Numbered from the stretch's first letter, positions 32,074-43,085 are shown. The stretch is 64,000 bases of DNA from Burkholderia pseudomultivorans (GCF_902499075.1 NZ_CABVPP010000001.1:454528-518527); one strand, 5' to 3'. Notes: generated by a model from the letters alone, not told the origin. Numbers and translations are program-made.

Positions 32074-32520
32074 TTACTCCGACAGCGCGGCCTTGACCAG
32101 CCCGGAAACGGCCGTCATGTCGGCACGGCCGGCGAGCTTGCCCTTCAGCACGCCCATCACCTTGCCCATGTCCTGCGGGCCGGCGGCGCCCGTCTGCGCG
32201 ACCGCAGCCTGCACTTCGGCGGCGACTTCGGCGTCCGACAGCTGCTCGGGCATGTAGCCGGCCAGCACGGTTAGCTCGGCCTGTTCCTTCGCGACGAGAT
32301 CGTCGCGGCCCGCGGCCTGGAACTGGCTGATCGAGTCCTTGCGCTGCTTGATCATCTTGTCGATCACGGCCGTGACGGCCGCGTCGTCGAGCGTGACCTG
32401 CTCGTCGACCTCGCGCTGCTTGATCGCGGCCATCAGCAGGCGAATCGTCGCGAGACGCTCGCTTTCCTTCGCGCGCATCGCGGCCTTCATGTCATCGCTG
32501 ATCTGCTCTTTCAAACTCAT
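32074..32520 (-). CDS. GatB/YqeY domain protein
   Basis: 148 residues, the usual length. The family pattern is clear: MSLKEQISDDMKAAMRAKE ... LRLLMAAIKQREVDE and the C-terminal MGKVMGVLKGKLAGRADM. The C-terminal part is the tRNA-binding-like domain shared with GatB of the amidotransferase, but free-standing YqeY has no settled function. Placed between rpsU and dnaG as in many beta- and gammaproteobacteria. Confidence 0.93.
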   Translation of the reverse strand: MSLKEQISDDMKAAMRAKESERLATIRLLMAAIKQREVDEQVTLDDAAVTAVIDKMIKQRKDSISQFQAAGRDDLVAKEQAELTVLAGYMPEQLSDAEVAAEVQAAVAQTGAAGPQDMGKVMGVLKGKLAGRADMTAVSGLVKAALSE

Positions 32521-32571
32521 CTTTCACCCGGGGTGGAAACGTGAACCCGACGCCCGCAAAGGGCGTCAACA

Positions 32572-32605
32572 CAAAAACCCGCTTGGACAATGTCTCAAGC
32601 GGGTT
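32572..32605 (-). terminator. Terminator after rpsU
   Basis: Minus strand AACCCGCTTG ... CAAGCGGGTT followed by TTTGTGTT. It separates rpsU from the yqeY-like gene, so rpsU can be made in excess. Confidence 0.75.
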
Positions 32606-32691
32606 GCTCGAATCCGGCATCGGCGGCTCCCTGCCCGATCGCGTGGAATTCGCCGGTGCGCCGCTCAGCGAACCGCGCGGCGCTCAATCGT

Positions 32692-32904
32692 TCAGTACAG
32701 CTTCTTCGGCAGCATCTGGCTGCGGATACGCTTGTAGTGACGCTTTACCGCCGCAGCCTTCTTGCGCTTGCGTTCGGCGGTCGGCTTCTCGTAAAACTCG
32801 CGCGCACGAAGCTCGGTCAGCAGACCGTTCTTCTCGATCGTGCGCTTGAAGCGACGCATGGCAACTTCGAACGGCTCGTTTTCTTTAACGCGAATGATCG
32901 TCAT
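32692..32904 (-). CDS. rpsU: Ribosomal protein bS21
   Basis: 70 residues, the normal size. Sequence ([20 protein letters not shown] ... [13 protein letters not shown]) is that of small-subunit protein S21, needed for start-site selection on mRNAs. First gene of the rpsU-dnaG-rpoD block. Confidence 0.97.
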   Translation of the reverse strand: MTIIRVKENEPFEVAMRRFKRTIEKNGLLTELRAREFYEKPTAERKRKKAAAVKRHYKRIRSQMLPKKLY

Positions 32905-32979
32905 GATCCGACACGAATAAAGGTTTGCAGGGAAAGACTACCGAGTATAGCAGAGCCGTTGCACAAAGGCACTACCGCG

Positions 32980-34200
32980 TCAAGCGCCGCGCGCGAACTC
33001 CGCCGCGGCCTGCCCGGCGGCCGTGCCGGACGCCCATGCCCACTGAAAATTGTAGCCGCCGAGCCAGCCCGTCACGTCGACCGCCTCGCCGACGAAGAAC
33101 AGCCCCGGCACGCGCGCGCTCATCATCGTCGCCGACGACAGCTCGCGCGTGTCGACCCCTCCCTTGGTCACCTCGGCCTTCTTGTAGCCTTCGGTGCCGT
33201 TCGGCGTCAGCGTCCAGCCGGTCAGCGCGTCGCCGATCTGGCGCAGCGTCTTGTCGGGCAAGTCCGCGAGCCGCGCGTCGGCCGCGACGCGGTGCGTGTC
33301 GAGCCACACGTGTGCGAGGCGCGACGGCACCCAGTCCGCGAGCAGCGAGCCGATCTGCCGCTTCGAGCTGCGCTTCGCGTCGAGCAGGTCGGCCATCGCG
33401 TCGCGCTGCGGCAGCAGGTCGATGCGGATCGGGTCGCCCGGCTGCCAGTAGCTCGAGATCTGCAGGATGCCGGGCCCCGACAGCCCGCGATGGGTCAGCA
33501 GCAGATCCTCGACGAATTCGCCGCCGCGCTTCCTGTCGCCGGTCGACACGCGCACTTCCAGCGACACGCCCGACAACGCCGCGAACGGCGCCCAGTCCTG
33601 CTGCGCGAACGTCAGCGGCACGAGCGCGGGCCGCGTATCGACGAGCTTGTGGCCGAACTGCTTAGCGAGCCGGTAGCCGAAATCGGTCGCGCCGATCTTC
33701 GGAATCGACAGGCCGCCGGTCGCGACGACCAGTGCGCGCGCCCGGATCGGCCCGGCCTGCTGCGTGTCGAGCGTGAAACCGTCCGCCGGCGCATGGCGCA
33801 CCGCGTCGACGACGACCGGCCGGCGCCACGCGATGCCGCCCGCATCGCACTCGTGCTTCAGCACATCGATGACCGCATCGCTGCCGTGGTCGCAGAACAG
33901 CTGGCCCTTGTGCTTTTCGTGCCAGGTCACGCGATGCCGCTTGAGCAGCCCGAGGAAGTCGCGCGGCGTATAGCGCGCCAGCGCCGAGCGCGCGAAATGC
34001 GGATTGGCCGACAGATAGTTGTCGGGCCCCGCGTACAGGTTCGTGAAGTTGCAGCGGCCGCCGCCCGAGATGCGGATTTTCTCGGCGAGCCGCGGCGCGT
34101 GGTCGATCAGCACCACGCGGCGGCCGAGTTGCCCGGCGACCGCGGCGCTCATCATGCCGGCAGCGCCCGCGCCGATCACGGCGATGTCATAAGTTTCCAT
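32980..34200 (-). CDS. HI0933/BaiN-type FAD-dependent oxidoreductase
   Basis: 406 residues from ATG 34,200. N-terminal Rossmann motif [15 protein letters not shown] binds [15 protein letters not shown] and the C-terminal TKGGVDTRE ... [23 protein letters not shown] are hallmarks of the HI0933/YhiN family. Substrate not known in most bacteria. Divergent from tsaD with about 130 bp between. Confidence 0.9.
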   Translation of the reverse strand: METYDIAVIGAGAAGMMSAAVAGQLGRRVVLIDHAPRLAEKIRISGGGRCNFTNLYAGPDNYLSANPHFARSALARYTPRDFLGLLKRHRVTWHEKHKGQLFCDHGSDAVIDVLKHECDAGGIAWRRPVVVDAVRHAPADGFTLDTQQAGPIRARALVVATGGLSIPKIGATDFGYRLAKQFGHKLVDTRPALVPLTFAQQDWAPFAALSGVSLEVRVSTGDRKRGGEFVEDLLLTHRGLSGPGILQISSYWQPGDPIRIDLLPQRDAMADLLDAKRSSKRQIGSLLADWVPSRLAHVWLDTHRVAADARLADLPDKTLRQIGDALTGWTLTPNGTEGYKKAEVTKGGVDTRELSSATMMSARVPGLFFVGEAVDVTGWLGGYNFQWAWASGTAAGQAAAEFARGA

Positions 34201-34330
34201 GGCGCGGATTGTACCTGCCCGGCACCGCACCCGGACCGCCGCCAGCGGCGGCCGGCCCTCGCCTGCTATACTTTCCGGTTACGTTGACATTCCGGCGGCG
34301 CGCTCGACGCAGCGCGCCCCGCCCGCACCC

Positions 34331-35371
34331 ATGCTCGTTCTCGGCATCGAAAGCTCCTGCGACGAAACCGGCCTCGCGCTCTACGACACGCAGCGCGGCC
34401 TGCTCGCGCACGCGCTCCACTCGCAGATCGCGATGCACCGCGACTACGGCGGCGTCGTCCCCGAACTCGCGTCGCGCGACCACATCCGCCGCGCGCTGCC
34501 GCTGCTCGAGGAAGTCATGGAGAAAAGCGGCACGCGCCGCGACGACATCGACGCGATCGCGTTCACGCAAGGCCCCGGCCTCGCCGGTGCGCTGCTGGTC
34601 GGCGCGAGCATCGCGAACGCGCTCGCGCTCGCATGGAACAAGCCGACCGTCGGCATCCATCACCTCGAAGGCCACCTGCTGTCGCCGCTGCTAGTCGATC
34701 AACCGCCGCCGTTCCCGTTCGTCGCGCTGCTCGTGTCGGGCGGTCATACGCAGCTGATGCGCGTGACCGACGTCGGCGTATACGAAACCCTCGGCGAAAC
34801 GCTCGACGACGCAGCCGGCGAAGCATTCGACAAGACCGCGAAGCTGATCGGCCTCGGCTATCCGGGCGGCCCCGAAGTATCGAAGCTCGCGGAAACGGGC
34901 ACGCCGGGCGCCGTCGTGCTGCCGCGCCCGATGCTGCATTCGGGCGATCTCGACTTCAGCTTCAGCGGGCTGAAAACGGCCGTGCTCACGCAGATGAAGA
35001 AGTTCGAGGCGGCGAAGCTGACCGGCGAAGCGCTCGAACGCGCGAAAGCCGACCTCGCGCGCGGCTTCGTCGATGCGGCCGTCGACGTGCTCGTCGCGAA
35101 GTCGCTCGCCGCGCTGAAGCAGACGAAGCTCAAGCGTCTCGTGGTCGCGGGCGGCGTCGGCGCGAACCGCCAGCTGCGCGCAACGCTGTCGGCCACTGCG
35201 GCGAAGCGCGGCTTCGACGTGCACTACCCCGATCTCGCGCTGTGCACCGACAACGGCGCGATGATCGCGCTCGCGGGCGCACTGCGGCTCGCGCGCTGGC
35301 CCGAACAGGCGAACGCCGACTATGCGTTCACCGTGAAGCCGCGCTGGGATCTCGCGTCGCTCGCGCGCTGA
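34331..35371 (+). CDS. tsaD: tRNA N6-threonylcarbamoyladenosine transferase TsaD
   Basis: 346 residues from ATG 34,331, chosen because [14 protein letters not shown] is the exact family start. The metal-binding motif HxExH is seen as IHHLEGH, and VSGGHTQL and the C-terminal CTDNGAMIA motifs are present. With TsaB/E and TsaC it makes t6A37 in tRNAs reading ANN codons. Stands alone here, followed by a strong terminator. Confidence 0.97.
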   Translation: MLVLGIESSCDETGLALYDTQRGLLAHALHSQIAMHRDYGGVVPELASRDHIRRALPLLEEVMEKSGTRRDDIDAIAFTQGPGLAGALLVGASIANALALAWNKPTVGIHHLEGHLLSPLLVDQPPPFPFVALLVSGGHTQLMRVTDVGVYETLGETLDDAAGEAFDKTAKLIGLGYPGGPEVSKLAETGTPGAVVLPRPMLHSGDLDFSFSGLKTAVLTQMKKFEAAKLTGEALERAKADLARGFVDAAVDVLVAKSLAALKQTKLKRLVVAGGVGANRQLRATLSATAAKRGFDVHYPDLALCTDNGAMIALAGALRLARWPEQANADYAFTVKPRWDLASLAR

Positions 35372-35401
35372 ACCTCACGCGCGGGCGCAGCGCACGAATG
35401 C

Positions 35402-35432
35402 AAAAAAGCCGCTCGTCCGAGCGGCTTTTTGT
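35402..35432. terminator. Bidirectional terminator between tsaD and folE2
   Basis: AAAAAGCCGCTC-GTCC-GAGCGGCTTTTT; converging genes on both sides. Confidence 0.9.
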
Positions 35433-35465
35433 TTGGCGCGAGGCGCGCCACAGGCGAAGCGTACG

Positions 35466-36278
35466 TTACGCCGCCTGCCGCTTGTCGCGCTCGATCAGCG
35501 CATACGCGCTGTGGTTGTGGATCGATTCGAAGTTCTCGGCTTCGAGCACATACGCGACGATGCGCTCGTCCGCATCGAGACGCGTCGCGACGTCACGCAC
35601 GAGATCCTCGACGAACTTCGGGTTCTCGTACGCGCGCTCGGTGACGAACTTCTCGTCCGGGCGCTTCAGCAAGCCCCACAGTTCGCACGACGCCTCCTCC
35701 TCCGCGATGCGGATCAGCGCCTCGACCGGCAGGTCGGCCGCGAGCTCGGCGTCGATCGTCACGTGCGAGCGTTGGTTATGCGCACCGTACTGCGAGATCT
35801 TCTTCGAACACGGGCACAGGCTCGTCACCGGCACGAGCACCTTCAGGAACAGGCGCGTCTCGCCGTTGCGGCGTTCGCCCGCGAGCGTCACTTCGTAGTC
35901 GAGCAGGCTCTGCACGCCCGACACGGGCGCGGTCTTGTTCACGAAGTACGGGAACGTGACCTCGATGCGGCCCGCATCGGCTTCGAGCTTCTCGAGCATC
36001 GACGCGAGCATCGCGCGGAAGCGCTCGACCGTCAGCGGCGCCGCACGATGCTCCTCGAGCAGCGCGACGAAGCGCGACATATGCGTGCCCTTCTGGTCGG
36101 CCGGCAAGCGAACGTCGAGATTCCAGAGGCCGACCGTCGGCTGCACGTCGCCGCTTTCGGTATGCACCGTCAACGGATGTCGGACCGCCTTCACGCCCAC
36201 GCGCTGAATCGTGATCTGACGGGTATCCACCGTGCTCTGCACGTCGGGCATCACGAAGGCGGGATTCATCTGGTTCAT
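35466..36278 (-). CDS. folE2: GTP cyclohydrolase FolE2 (type IB)
   Basis: 270 residues from ATG 36,278 with AAGGA upstream. [16 protein letters not shown] and the [19 protein letters not shown] segment with its metal-binding cysteine are diagnostic of the type IB enzyme, which makes dihydroneopterin triphosphate for folate or queuosine and can work with metals other than zinc. A zinc-regulated promoter would be expected in species that also have FolE, but none is recognised. Confidence 0.95.
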   Translation of the reverse strand: MNQMNPAFVMPDVQSTVDTRQITIQRVGVKAVRHPLTVHTESGDVQPTVGLWNLDVRLPADQKGTHMSRFVALLEEHRAAPLTVERFRAMLASMLEKLEADAGRIEVTFPYFVNKTAPVSGVQSLLDYEVTLAGERRNGETRLFLKVLVPVTSLCPCSKKISQYGAHNQRSHVTIDAELAADLPVEALIRIAEEEASCELWGLLKRPDEKFVTERAYENPKFVEDLVRDVATRLDADERIVAYVLEAENFESIHNHSAYALIERDKRQAA

Positions 36279-36353
36279 CTGGTTCAATCCTTCTTTCTTA
36301 TTAGCCGCGCGTTCGTCGACGCGCACGCAGCGTCATGCGGCAGCCGAAAAAGC

Positions 36354-36377
36354 AACATGGGCCCGCAGGCCCATGTT
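36354..36377 (-). terminator. Terminator of the xseB-ispA-dxs operon
   Basis: ACATGGGCC...GGCCCATGT hairpin followed on the minus strand by TGCTTTTTCGG. Confidence 0.8.
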
Positions 36378-36439
36378 TTCCGCATCGATGTAGACCGGTT
36401 GCGCCAGTCGCACCGACGCCGCCCGCGGGCGGCGCCAGC

Positions 36440-38344
36440 TTACGCGACGCGCTTGGCCTGATCGGCAACGCCGGTTGCCGGATTCAGGAAGCGTTCGCGA
36501 ATCGATTTCGCGATACCCGCGCCGTCGAGACCGCATTGCGACAGCAGCTTCGCGGGATCGCCATGATCGACGAACTGGTCAGGGAGGCCCAATTGTAGTA
36601 CGGGTCGGATAACCCCACTCTCCATCAGGGCTTCCACGCATGCCGAACCCGCGCCGCCCATCACGCAGCCTTCTTCGGCGGTGACGAGATAGTCGTGCGT
36701 CTCGGCGAGCTCGCGCACGAGCGCCGCGTCGACCGGCTTCACGAAACGCATGTTCGCGACGGTCGCGTCGAGTTCCTCGGCCGCGGCCAGCGACGGCGCG
36801 ACCATCGTGCCGAACGCGAGGATCGCGATGCGCTTGCCTTCCGGCTGCGACGTGCGGCGACGCACCTCGCCCTTGCCGATCGGCAGCTCGGTGAATTCCT
36901 TCACCGTCGCGACGCCGGTGCCCGCGCCGCGCGGATAGCGCACCGCGGTCGGGTTCGGCTGCTGCAGCGCGGTGTGCAGCATCTGGCGGCATTCGTTCTC
37001 GTCGGACGCGGCCATGATCGTCATGTTCGGGATGCAGCGCATGAACGCGAGATCGTATGCGCCCGCGTGCGTCGCACCGTCCGCGCCGACGAGGCCCGCG
37101 CGGTCGATCGCGAACACGACCGGCAGGTTCTGCAGTGCGACGTCGTGGATCAGCTGGTCGTACGCGCGCTGCAGGAACGTCGAGTAGATTGCGACGACCG
37201 GCTTCAGCCCTTCGGTCGCGAGGCCGCCCGCGAACGTCACCGCGTGCTGCTCGGCGATGCCGACGTCGTAGTAGCGATCCTTGAAGCGCTTCTCGAACTC
37301 GACCATGCCCGAGCCTTCGCGCATCGCGGGCGTGATGCCGACGACGCGCGTATCGCGCTCGGCTTCGTCGCACAGCCATTCGCCGAACACCTGCGTGTAC
37401 GTCTTCTTCGCGGGCGTGGTCGACGGCTTGATGCCTTCGGCCGGATTGAACTTGCCGGGACCGTGATAGAGCACGGGATCGGCTTCGGCCAGCTTGTACC
37501 CCTGGCCTTTCTTCGTCACCACGTGCAGGAACTGCGGACCGCGCAGTTCGCGGATGTTCTGCAGCGTCGGGATCAGCGAATCGAGATCGTGACCGTCGAT
37601 CGGGCCGATGTAGTTGAAGCCGAATTCCTCGAACAGCGTGGCCGGCACGACCATGCCCTTCGCATGCTCCTCGAGCTTGCGGGCGAGTTCGAGCACCGGC
37701 GGCGCGACGCTCAGCACGCGCTCGACGCCCGCACGCGCGGCCGCATAGAAGCGGCCCGACATCAGGCGCGCGAGATGGCGGTTCAGCGCGCCGACCGGCG
37801 GCGAGATCGACATATCGTTGTCGTTCAGGATCACGAGCAGCTTCGCGTCCTCGGACACGCCCGCATTGTTCATCGCCTCGAACGCCATGCCGGCCGTCAT
37901 CGCGCCGTCGCCGATCACCGCGATCGAGAAGCGGTCGTCGCCGTTCAGCTGGCTGCCGATCGCCATGCCGAGCGCGGCCGAGATCGACGTGCTCGAGTGC
38001 GCGGTGCCGAACGTGTCGTACTCCGATTCGCTGCGGCGCGGGAACCCCGAGATGCCTTCGTACTGGCGCAGCGTGTGCATCTGGTCGCGGCGGCCGGTCA
38101 GGATCTTGTGCGGGTAGGTCTGGTGACCCACGTCCCAGACGATGCGATCGTTCGGCGTGTTGAACACGTAGTGCAGCGCGATCGTCAACTCGACCGTCCC
38201 GAGGTTGGACGACAAATGGCCGCCCGTCTTCGACACGCTGTCGAGCACGAACGCACGCAGTTCATCCGCGAGCGGTTGCAGTTGGCGACGATCGAGGCGG
38301 CGCAGATCCGCCGGATCGTCGATGGTTTTCAGCAAGTCGTACAT
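36440..38344 (-). CDS. dxs: 1-deoxy-D-xylulose-5-phosphate synthase
   Basis: 634 residues from ATG 38,344 ([17 protein letters not shown]). Thiamine-diphosphate motif [18 protein letters not shown], the [10 protein letters not shown] region and the transketolase C-terminal YPRGAG segment are present. It condenses pyruvate and glyceraldehyde 3-phosphate, the first step of the MEP isoprenoid route, with IspA acting later. 81 bp from ispA in the same operon. Confidence 0.97.
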   Translation of the reverse strand: MYDLLKTIDDPADLRRLDRRQLQPLADELRAFVLDSVSKTGGHLSSNLGTVELTIALHYVFNTPNDRIVWDVGHQTYPHKILTGRRDQMHTLRQYEGISGFPRRSESEYDTFGTAHSSTSISAALGMAIGSQLNGDDRFSIAVIGDGAMTAGMAFEAMNNAGVSEDAKLLVILNDNDMSISPPVGALNRHLARLMSGRFYAAARAGVERVLSVAPPVLELARKLEEHAKGMVVPATLFEEFGFNYIGPIDGHDLDSLIPTLQNIRELRGPQFLHVVTKKGQGYKLAEADPVLYHGPGKFNPAEGIKPSTTPAKKTYTQVFGEWLCDEAERDTRVVGITPAMREGSGMVEFEKRFKDRYYDVGIAEQHAVTFAGGLATEGLKPVVAIYSTFLQRAYDQLIHDVALQNLPVVFAIDRAGLVGADGATHAGAYDLAFMRCIPNMTIMAASDENECRQMLHTALQQPNPTAVRYPRGAGTGVATVKEFTELPIGKGEVRRRTSQPEGKRIAILAFGTMVAPSLAAAEELDATVANMRFVKPVDAALVRELAETHDYLVTAEEGCVMGGAGSACVEALMESGVIRPVLQLGLPDQFVDHGDPAKLLSQCGLDGAGIAKSIRERFLNPATGVADQAKRVA

Positions 38345-38425
38345 CGTCGTTCCATTGTAGGAAATCAAACGCGCCCGCATTCTGTTGCACGCACCGTAGC
38401 GTGTGCGCGGCGGCGGGCTTTCGCG

Positions 38426-39310
38426 TCAGCTGACCCGGTTCACTACCAGGTCGGCAAGTTCGGCGAGACGCTGCGCGCGTGCGCCGAACGGTTTCAGCGC
38501 ATCATGCGCTTCGGTGCGCAGTTGCGCAGCGAGCTCGCGCGACGCCTCGAGGCCGAGGATCGATACGTAGGTCGGCTTGTCGTTCGCCGCGTCCTTGCCG
38601 GCCGTCTTGCCGAGCGTCGCCGAGTCGGTCGTCACGTCGAGAATGTCGTCGACGACCTGGAAGGCCAGACCCACGGCCCCCGCGTAGACATCGAGTGCAG
38701 CCATCGCGTCGGCCGACGGCGTGTCGCCGGCCAGCGCGCCCATCCGCACGGCAGCGCGCAGCAACGCGCCGGTTTTCATCCGGTGCATCGTTTCGAGCTG
38801 CTCGCGCGTCAGCTTCAGGCCGACGCTCGCCAGGTCGATCGCCTGCCCGCCGGCCATGCCGATCGAGCCGCTCGCGAGCGCCAGCTCGCGCACGAGCGCC
38901 GCCTGCTGCACCGGCGACAGCGCGGCCGCGTCGGTCAGCGCGACGAACGCCTGCGACTGCAGCGCGTCGCCGACCAGCAGCGCGGTCGGCTCGTCGTACT
39001 GCACGTGCACGGTCGGCTTGCCGCGCCGCAGCGCGTCGTCGTCCATGCACGGCATGTCGTCGTGCACGAGCGAGTAGACGTGGATCATCTCCAGCGCCGC
39101 CGCCGCGGCGTTGCGCGCCGCTTCCGTCGCACCGGTCAGCTCGCCTGCTGCATGGCACAGCAGCGGGCGAACGCGCTTGCCGCCGCCGAGGACCGCATAA
39201 CGCATCGCTTCGTGGAGTTGCGTGGGCACCACGTTTTCAGCCGGCAAATAGTGGCCGAGTGCGTCCTCGACGCGGTCCAGCACGGACCGCATCCATTGTT
39301 CGAATGTCAT
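38426..39310 (-). CDS. ispA: Farnesyl diphosphate synthase IspA
   Basis: 294 residues from ATG 39,310, which overlaps the xseB stop by 4 bp. First aspartate-rich motif DDMPCMDDD with LVHD before it, GGGKRVRP near the start and the second motif FQVVDDILD are all present. Makes C15 prenyl diphosphate. The alternative of a geranylgeranyl enzyme is less likely given operon and length. Confidence 0.95.
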   Translation of the reverse strand: MTFEQWMRSVLDRVEDALGHYLPAENVVPTQLHEAMRYAVLGGGKRVRPLLCHAAGELTGATEAARNAAAAALEMIHVYSLVHDDMPCMDDDALRRGKPTVHVQYDEPTALLVGDALQSQAFVALTDAAALSPVQQAALVRELALASGSIGMAGGQAIDLASVGLKLTREQLETMHRMKTGALLRAAVRMGALAGDTPSADAMAALDVYAGAVGLAFQVVDDILDVTTDSATLGKTAGKDAANDKPTYVSILGLEASRELAAQLRTEAHDALKPFGARAQRLAELADLVVNRVS

Positions 39311-39588
39311 AGATCGTCGTCTTCGCCGTCCGTGGCGGCCGCGGGTTTCAGCGTCGCGCCGTCGAGCACGCGAACCTGCTGCTCCACCTTCTCGAGCTGC
39401 TGTTGGCAAAATGCAACAAGGGCCGCGCCGCGCCGATACGCTGCCAGCGAATCCTCGAGGCTCAGCGCGCCGCCTTCCATCCGGGCAACCAGCGTCTCGA
39501 GCTCCGCAAGCGCCGCTTCGTAATTGTCCGGCAACGGTTCGGCGTCAGTGCCGGGCGGGGTCGCGCCTGGGGATGCGGTTTTCGCCAT
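39307..39588 (-). CDS. xseB: Exodeoxyribonuclease VII small subunit
   Basis: 93 residues from ATG 39,588. The conserved helical core NYEAALAELETLVARMEGGALSLEDSLAAYRRG is typical of XseB, which binds XseA to degrade single-stranded DNA. First gene of the operon with ispA and dxs, as in many proteobacteria. Confidence 0.95.
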   Translation of the reverse strand: MAKTASPGATPPGTDAEPLPDNYEAALAELETLVARMEGGALSLEDSLAAYRRGAALVAFCQQQLEKVEQQVRVLDGATLKPAAATDGEDDDL

Positions 39589-39859
39589 GGACGAGGGTGT
39601 CAAATTTCAAAACAAGTCGGACATTCTACGGCAAAAGAGAATTTTCCGACCTGCCGACTTGGTCACCCGGGCGCGCACTCCGGCCCCATCTCCAGCGCAC
39701 ATTGTGCGCCTCCAGATCATCGCTCGACAAAAAATTGACACAAATCAGGCACTTAATCCTAGCCTTGCCGGGCGAACCGGGTATAATTCTCCGTTTCCCT
39801 AAATCGATTTTTCGATGGTTGGGTTGTTCACTGCTTTCACGCTATCACCGGGAGTGGGA

Positions 39860-40966
39860 ATGTCCAATCTGAGCGATGCGCTTCAGTTGAAGTCGGCTCA
39901 CAGCCAGCTTCCAGTCACTGCATATTTCGATGAGGCGCTGCTTGAGCGCGAGATCGAAACCCTCTTCAAGAAAGGACCTCGTTACGTCGGGCACGAGTTG
40001 ATGGTGCCCGAGGCGGGGGATTATTTCGCGCTGCCGTCCGAACAGGAAGGCCGCGTGCTGGTCCGCAACCCGGCGAACCAGGTCGAACTGCTGTCGAACG
40101 TCTGCCGCCATCGGCAGGCGATCATGCTGAACGGGCGCGGCCATACGCAGAACATCGTGTGCCCGCTGCACCGCTGGACGTACGATCTGGAAGGCCAGCT
40201 GCTCGGGGCGCCGCACTTCCCCGACAAGCCCTGCCTGAACCTCGGCAAGAGCCCGCTGCAGAACTGGCAGGGACTGCTGTTCGAGGCCGAAGGCCGCAAC
40301 GTCGCGCGCGACCTCGCGAACCTCGGCACGAAGCATCACTTCGACTTCTCGGAGTACCTGTTCGATCACGTCGAGGTGCACGAGTGCGATTACAACTGGA
40401 AGACGTTCATCGAGGTCTACCTCGAGGATTACCACGTCGTCCCGTTCCACCCGGGCCTCGGCAACTTCGTGTCGTGCGACGATCTCAAGTGGGAGTTCGG
40501 CGACTGGTACAGCGTGCAGACGGTGGGCGTGCACAACGCGCTCGCGAAGCCGGGCAGCACGACCTACCAGAAATGGCACGAGCAGGTGCTGAAGTTCCGC
40601 AACGGCGTGCCGCCGGAGTTCGGCGCGATCTGGATGGTCTACTATCCGGGCCTGATGATCGAGTGGTATCCGCATGTGCTCGTCGTGTCGTGGCTGATTC
40701 CGCGCGGCCCGCAGAAGACGACCAACATCGTCGAGTTCTATTACCCCGAGGAAATCGCGTTGTTCGAACGCGAGTTCGTCGAGGCCGAACGCGCCGCCTA
40801 TATGGAAACGGCCGTCGAGGACGACGAGATCGCGATGCGGATGGACGCCGGCCGGCGCGCGCTGATGGCGCGCGGCGAATCGCAGGTCGGCCCGTACCAG
40901 AGCCCGATGGAAGACGGCATGCAGCACTTCCACGAGTTCCTGCGCCGCCACCTCGGCGATCTCTGA
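39860..40966 (+). CDS. Rieske-type aromatic-ring-hydroxylating oxygenase alpha subunit
   Basis: 368 residues from ATG 39,860 with GGGAGTGGGA upstream. The Rieske cluster ligands are CRH at about 83-85 and CPLHRW about 18 residues later; the mononuclear iron site is suggested by EDYHVVPFHPG. Such subunits pair with a reductase that is not adjacent here. Substrate unknown. A single-gene unit with promoter-like sequence upstream and a strong terminator after it. Confidence 0.88.
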   Translation: MSNLSDALQLKSAHSQLPVTAYFDEALLEREIETLFKKGPRYVGHELMVPEAGDYFALPSEQEGRVLVRNPANQVELLSNVCRHRQAIMLNGRGHTQNIVCPLHRWTYDLEGQLLGAPHFPDKPCLNLGKSPLQNWQGLLFEAEGRNVARDLANLGTKHHFDFSEYLFDHVEVHECDYNWKTFIEVYLEDYHVVPFHPGLGNFVSCDDLKWEFGDWYSVQTVGVHNALAKPGSTTYQKWHEQVLKFRNGVPPEFGAIWMVYYPGLMIEWYPHVLVVSWLIPRGPQKTTNIVEFYYPEEIALFEREFVEAERAAYMETAVEDDEIAMRMDAGRRALMARGESQVGPYQSPMEDGMQHFHEFLRRHLGDL

Positions 40967-41011
40967 CAGCCGCGCGGCACCGCCGGCGCCGCACGCATGC
41001 TGCACGACGAA

Positions 41012-41039
41012 AGACGGGCTTCGGCCCGTCTTTTTTTGT
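41012..41039 (+). terminator. Terminator after the Rieske oxygenase gene
   Basis: AGACGGGC-TTCG-GCCCGTCT followed by seven T. Confidence 0.9.
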
Positions 41040-41082
41040 TTAGACTGGGAATATCGGGCCGTTCGCACTCCAGGGAGCTGTC

Positions 41083-41952
41083 ATGCCACACACTCACTAC
41101 ACCACGCTTATCTCCGCGACCAATCTTGCCGAGCGGCTTGCCGCCGCGCCCGCCAGCGTCGCGCTGTTCGACTGCCGCTTCGATCTCGCCGATCCCGGCG
41201 CGGGCGAAGCCGCCTATGCCGCCGGCCATCTTCCGGGCGCGCAATACCTTCACCTCGACCGCGACCTGTCGGGCCGCAAGACGGGCACCAACGGCCGCCA
41301 TCCGCTGCCGAGCCGCGACGCGCTCGCGCTGCTGCTTGCGAACCGCGGCCTGAAGCAGGGCCAGCAGGTCGTCGCGTACGACGCGCAAGGCGGCGCCTAT
41401 GCGGCGCGGCTGTGGTGGCTGCTGCGCTGGCTCGGGCACGATTCGGTCGCGGTGCTCGACGGCGGCCTGCAGGCCTGGGAAGCGGCCGGCCAGCCGCTGA
41501 CGACCGACGTGCCGCAGCCGGCTGCGGGCGACTTCCGCGCTGCGGCGCCGCTCGAATCGACGGTCGATGCGGCGACCGTGCTCGCGAACCTGAGCGCGCC
41601 GACCCGTATCGTGATCGACGCGCGCGCGCCGGACCGCTACCGCGGCGAAAACGAAACGATCGATCGTGTCGGCGGCCACATTCCCGGCGCGCGCAACCGG
41701 TTCTTCAAGGACAACCTGACGGCCGACGGCCGCTTCAAGACCGGCCACGAACTGCGCGAAACGTTCACCGCGCTGCTGGCCGGCACCGAGCCGAATCGCG
41801 TGATTCTGCAATGCGGCTCCGGCGTAACCGCGTGCCACAACGCGCTCGCGCTCGAGGTCGCGGGGCTGCACGGCGCATCGCTGTATCCGGGCTCGTGGAG
41901 CGAATGGAGCGCCGATCCGTCGCGGCCGATCGCGACCGGCCCGACGCCGTAA
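41083..41952 (+). CDS. Rhodanese-type sulfurtransferase
   Basis: 289 residues in two rhodanese domains. The second holds the active loop QCGSGVTAC with the catalytic cysteine; CGSGVTA is typical of 3-mercaptopyruvate sulfurtransferases (SseA-like), while classical thiosulfate enzymes have CRKGVT. It moves sulfur to cyanide or thiols. Single gene between two converging or tandem units. Confidence 0.9.
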   Translation: MPHTHYTTLISATNLAERLAAAPASVALFDCRFDLADPGAGEAAYAAGHLPGAQYLHLDRDLSGRKTGTNGRHPLPSRDALALLLANRGLKQGQQVVAYDAQGGAYAARLWWLLRWLGHDSVAVLDGGLQAWEAAGQPLTTDVPQPAAGDFRAAAPLESTVDAATVLANLSAPTRIVIDARAPDRYRGENETIDRVGGHIPGARNRFFKDNLTADGRFKTGHELRETFTALLAGTEPNRVILQCGSGVTACHNALALEVAGLHGASLYPGSWSEWSADPSRPIATGPTP

Positions 41953-41976
41953 CGCGCAGGCGCGGCGCCATGACGA

Positions 41977-41998
41977 AGCGGCGGCCCGGGCCGCCGCT
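41977..41998. terminator. 22-bp GC palindrome between convergent genes
   Basis: AGCGGCGGCCC and GGGCCGCCGCT form a perfect palindrome between the converging sulfurtransferase and hydrolase genes. No T-run, so termination is only probable. Confidence 0.4.
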
Positions 41999-42004
41999 GG
42001 TCGT

Positions 42005-42880
42005 TTACATCACGCCGTACTTGTGGAACCACGCGATCGCGCGCTTCCAGCCGTCCTCGGCATCGCCCTTCACATAGCTCGGCCGGTAGTCCGCGAAGAA
42101 CGCGTGGCCGGCGTCGGGATAGACGACGATTTCCGATTCGCGCGCGCGTGCCGAGTCGCTCATCTGAATCGCCTTGCGCATGTCCGCGAGCGACGCCTGC
42201 GTGATGTTCGTGTCCTTCTCGCCATACAGGCCGAGCACCGGCACCTTCAGCGACGACGCGTGATCGACCGGGTTGAACGGCGTCATCTCGTCGGTCTTGC
42301 CTTCGACGAAGCCGTACCACGCGACGGCCGCGCGCACGTGCGGATTGTGCTCCGCATACAGCCACGCCTGACGGCCGCCCCAGCAGAACCCGGTCACGCC
42401 GAGCCGCGTCAGGTCGCCGCCGTTCTTGCCGGCCCACGCGACGGTCGCGTCGAGATCCTCGGTGACCTGCCGGTCCGGCACCTTGCTGATGATGTTCTCG
42501 TAGAGATCCTTGATCGTCGGATACTTCGCCGCATTGCCCTGCCGCGCGAACAGGTCGGGCGCGATCGCGAGATAGCCGAGCTTCGCGAGGCGGCGGCAGA
42601 TGTCGGCAATGTGCGCGTGCACGCCGAAGATCTCGTGGATCACGATCACGACCGGCAGGTTCGTCTTGTCCTTCGGCTGCGCGCGATACGCGGGCACGCT
42701 CGCGTCGCCGGAGCGGATCTCGACGGTGTCGACGTCCAGCCCTTCGCTGTCGGTCGTGATCGTCTGCGCCGACACGGGCAGCACGGCCGCCGCGAAGGTG
42801 CCGCCCAGCGCGGCCTGCATGAACTTGCGACGCGAGAACGGAACGTGGGGAACCAGGCTGTCGACTTCGGGTTTCAACAT
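42005..42880 (-). CDS. Tat-exported dienelactone-hydrolase-like protein
   Basis: 291 residues from ATG 42,880 (GAGGAG upstream). SRRKFMQAA followed by a hydrophobic stretch and VSAQ is a twin-arginine signal peptide cut near residue 40. The alpha/beta-hydrolase core has the cysteine nucleophile elbow GFCWGG and DAGHAF for the histidine. DLH enzymes open dienelactones in aromatic breakdown, but exported members have broader or unknown substrates. Confidence 0.85.
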   Translation of the reverse strand: MLKPEVDSLVPHVPFSRRKFMQAALGGTFAAAVLPVSAQTITTDSEGLDVDTVEIRSGDASVPAYRAQPKDKTNLPVVIVIHEIFGVHAHIADICRRLAKLGYLAIAPDLFARQGNAAKYPTIKDLYENIISKVPDRQVTEDLDATVAWAGKNGGDLTRLGVTGFCWGGRQAWLYAEHNPHVRAAVAWYGFVEGKTDEMTPFNPVDHASSLKVPVLGLYGEKDTNITQASLADMRKAIQMSDSARARESEIVVYPDAGHAFFADYRPSYVKGDAEDGWKRAIAWFHKYGVM

Positions 42881-43085
42881 GAATGCACTCCTCGATTGAG
42901 CGCCGTCGTCGCGGCCCGGGATTCGACGCGACGCGGCATCGCACCGGCGCGCGGTGCGGATGTTGCGGCGGTTGGCACCCCGCCGCAAACGGAAACCCGG
43001 ACAAGATGCCCAATAATCCGTTGTTGCGTCAACTGTCAGATATGTAAGACTCGATTACGACGCGTCGAGCAGCCCGCACATACGG

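Noticed and set aside
36695-39523. A 942-codon open frame opposite dxs and ispA
   Set aside because: Antisense shadow across several genuine genes; composition is typical of antisense frames in GC-rich sequence.
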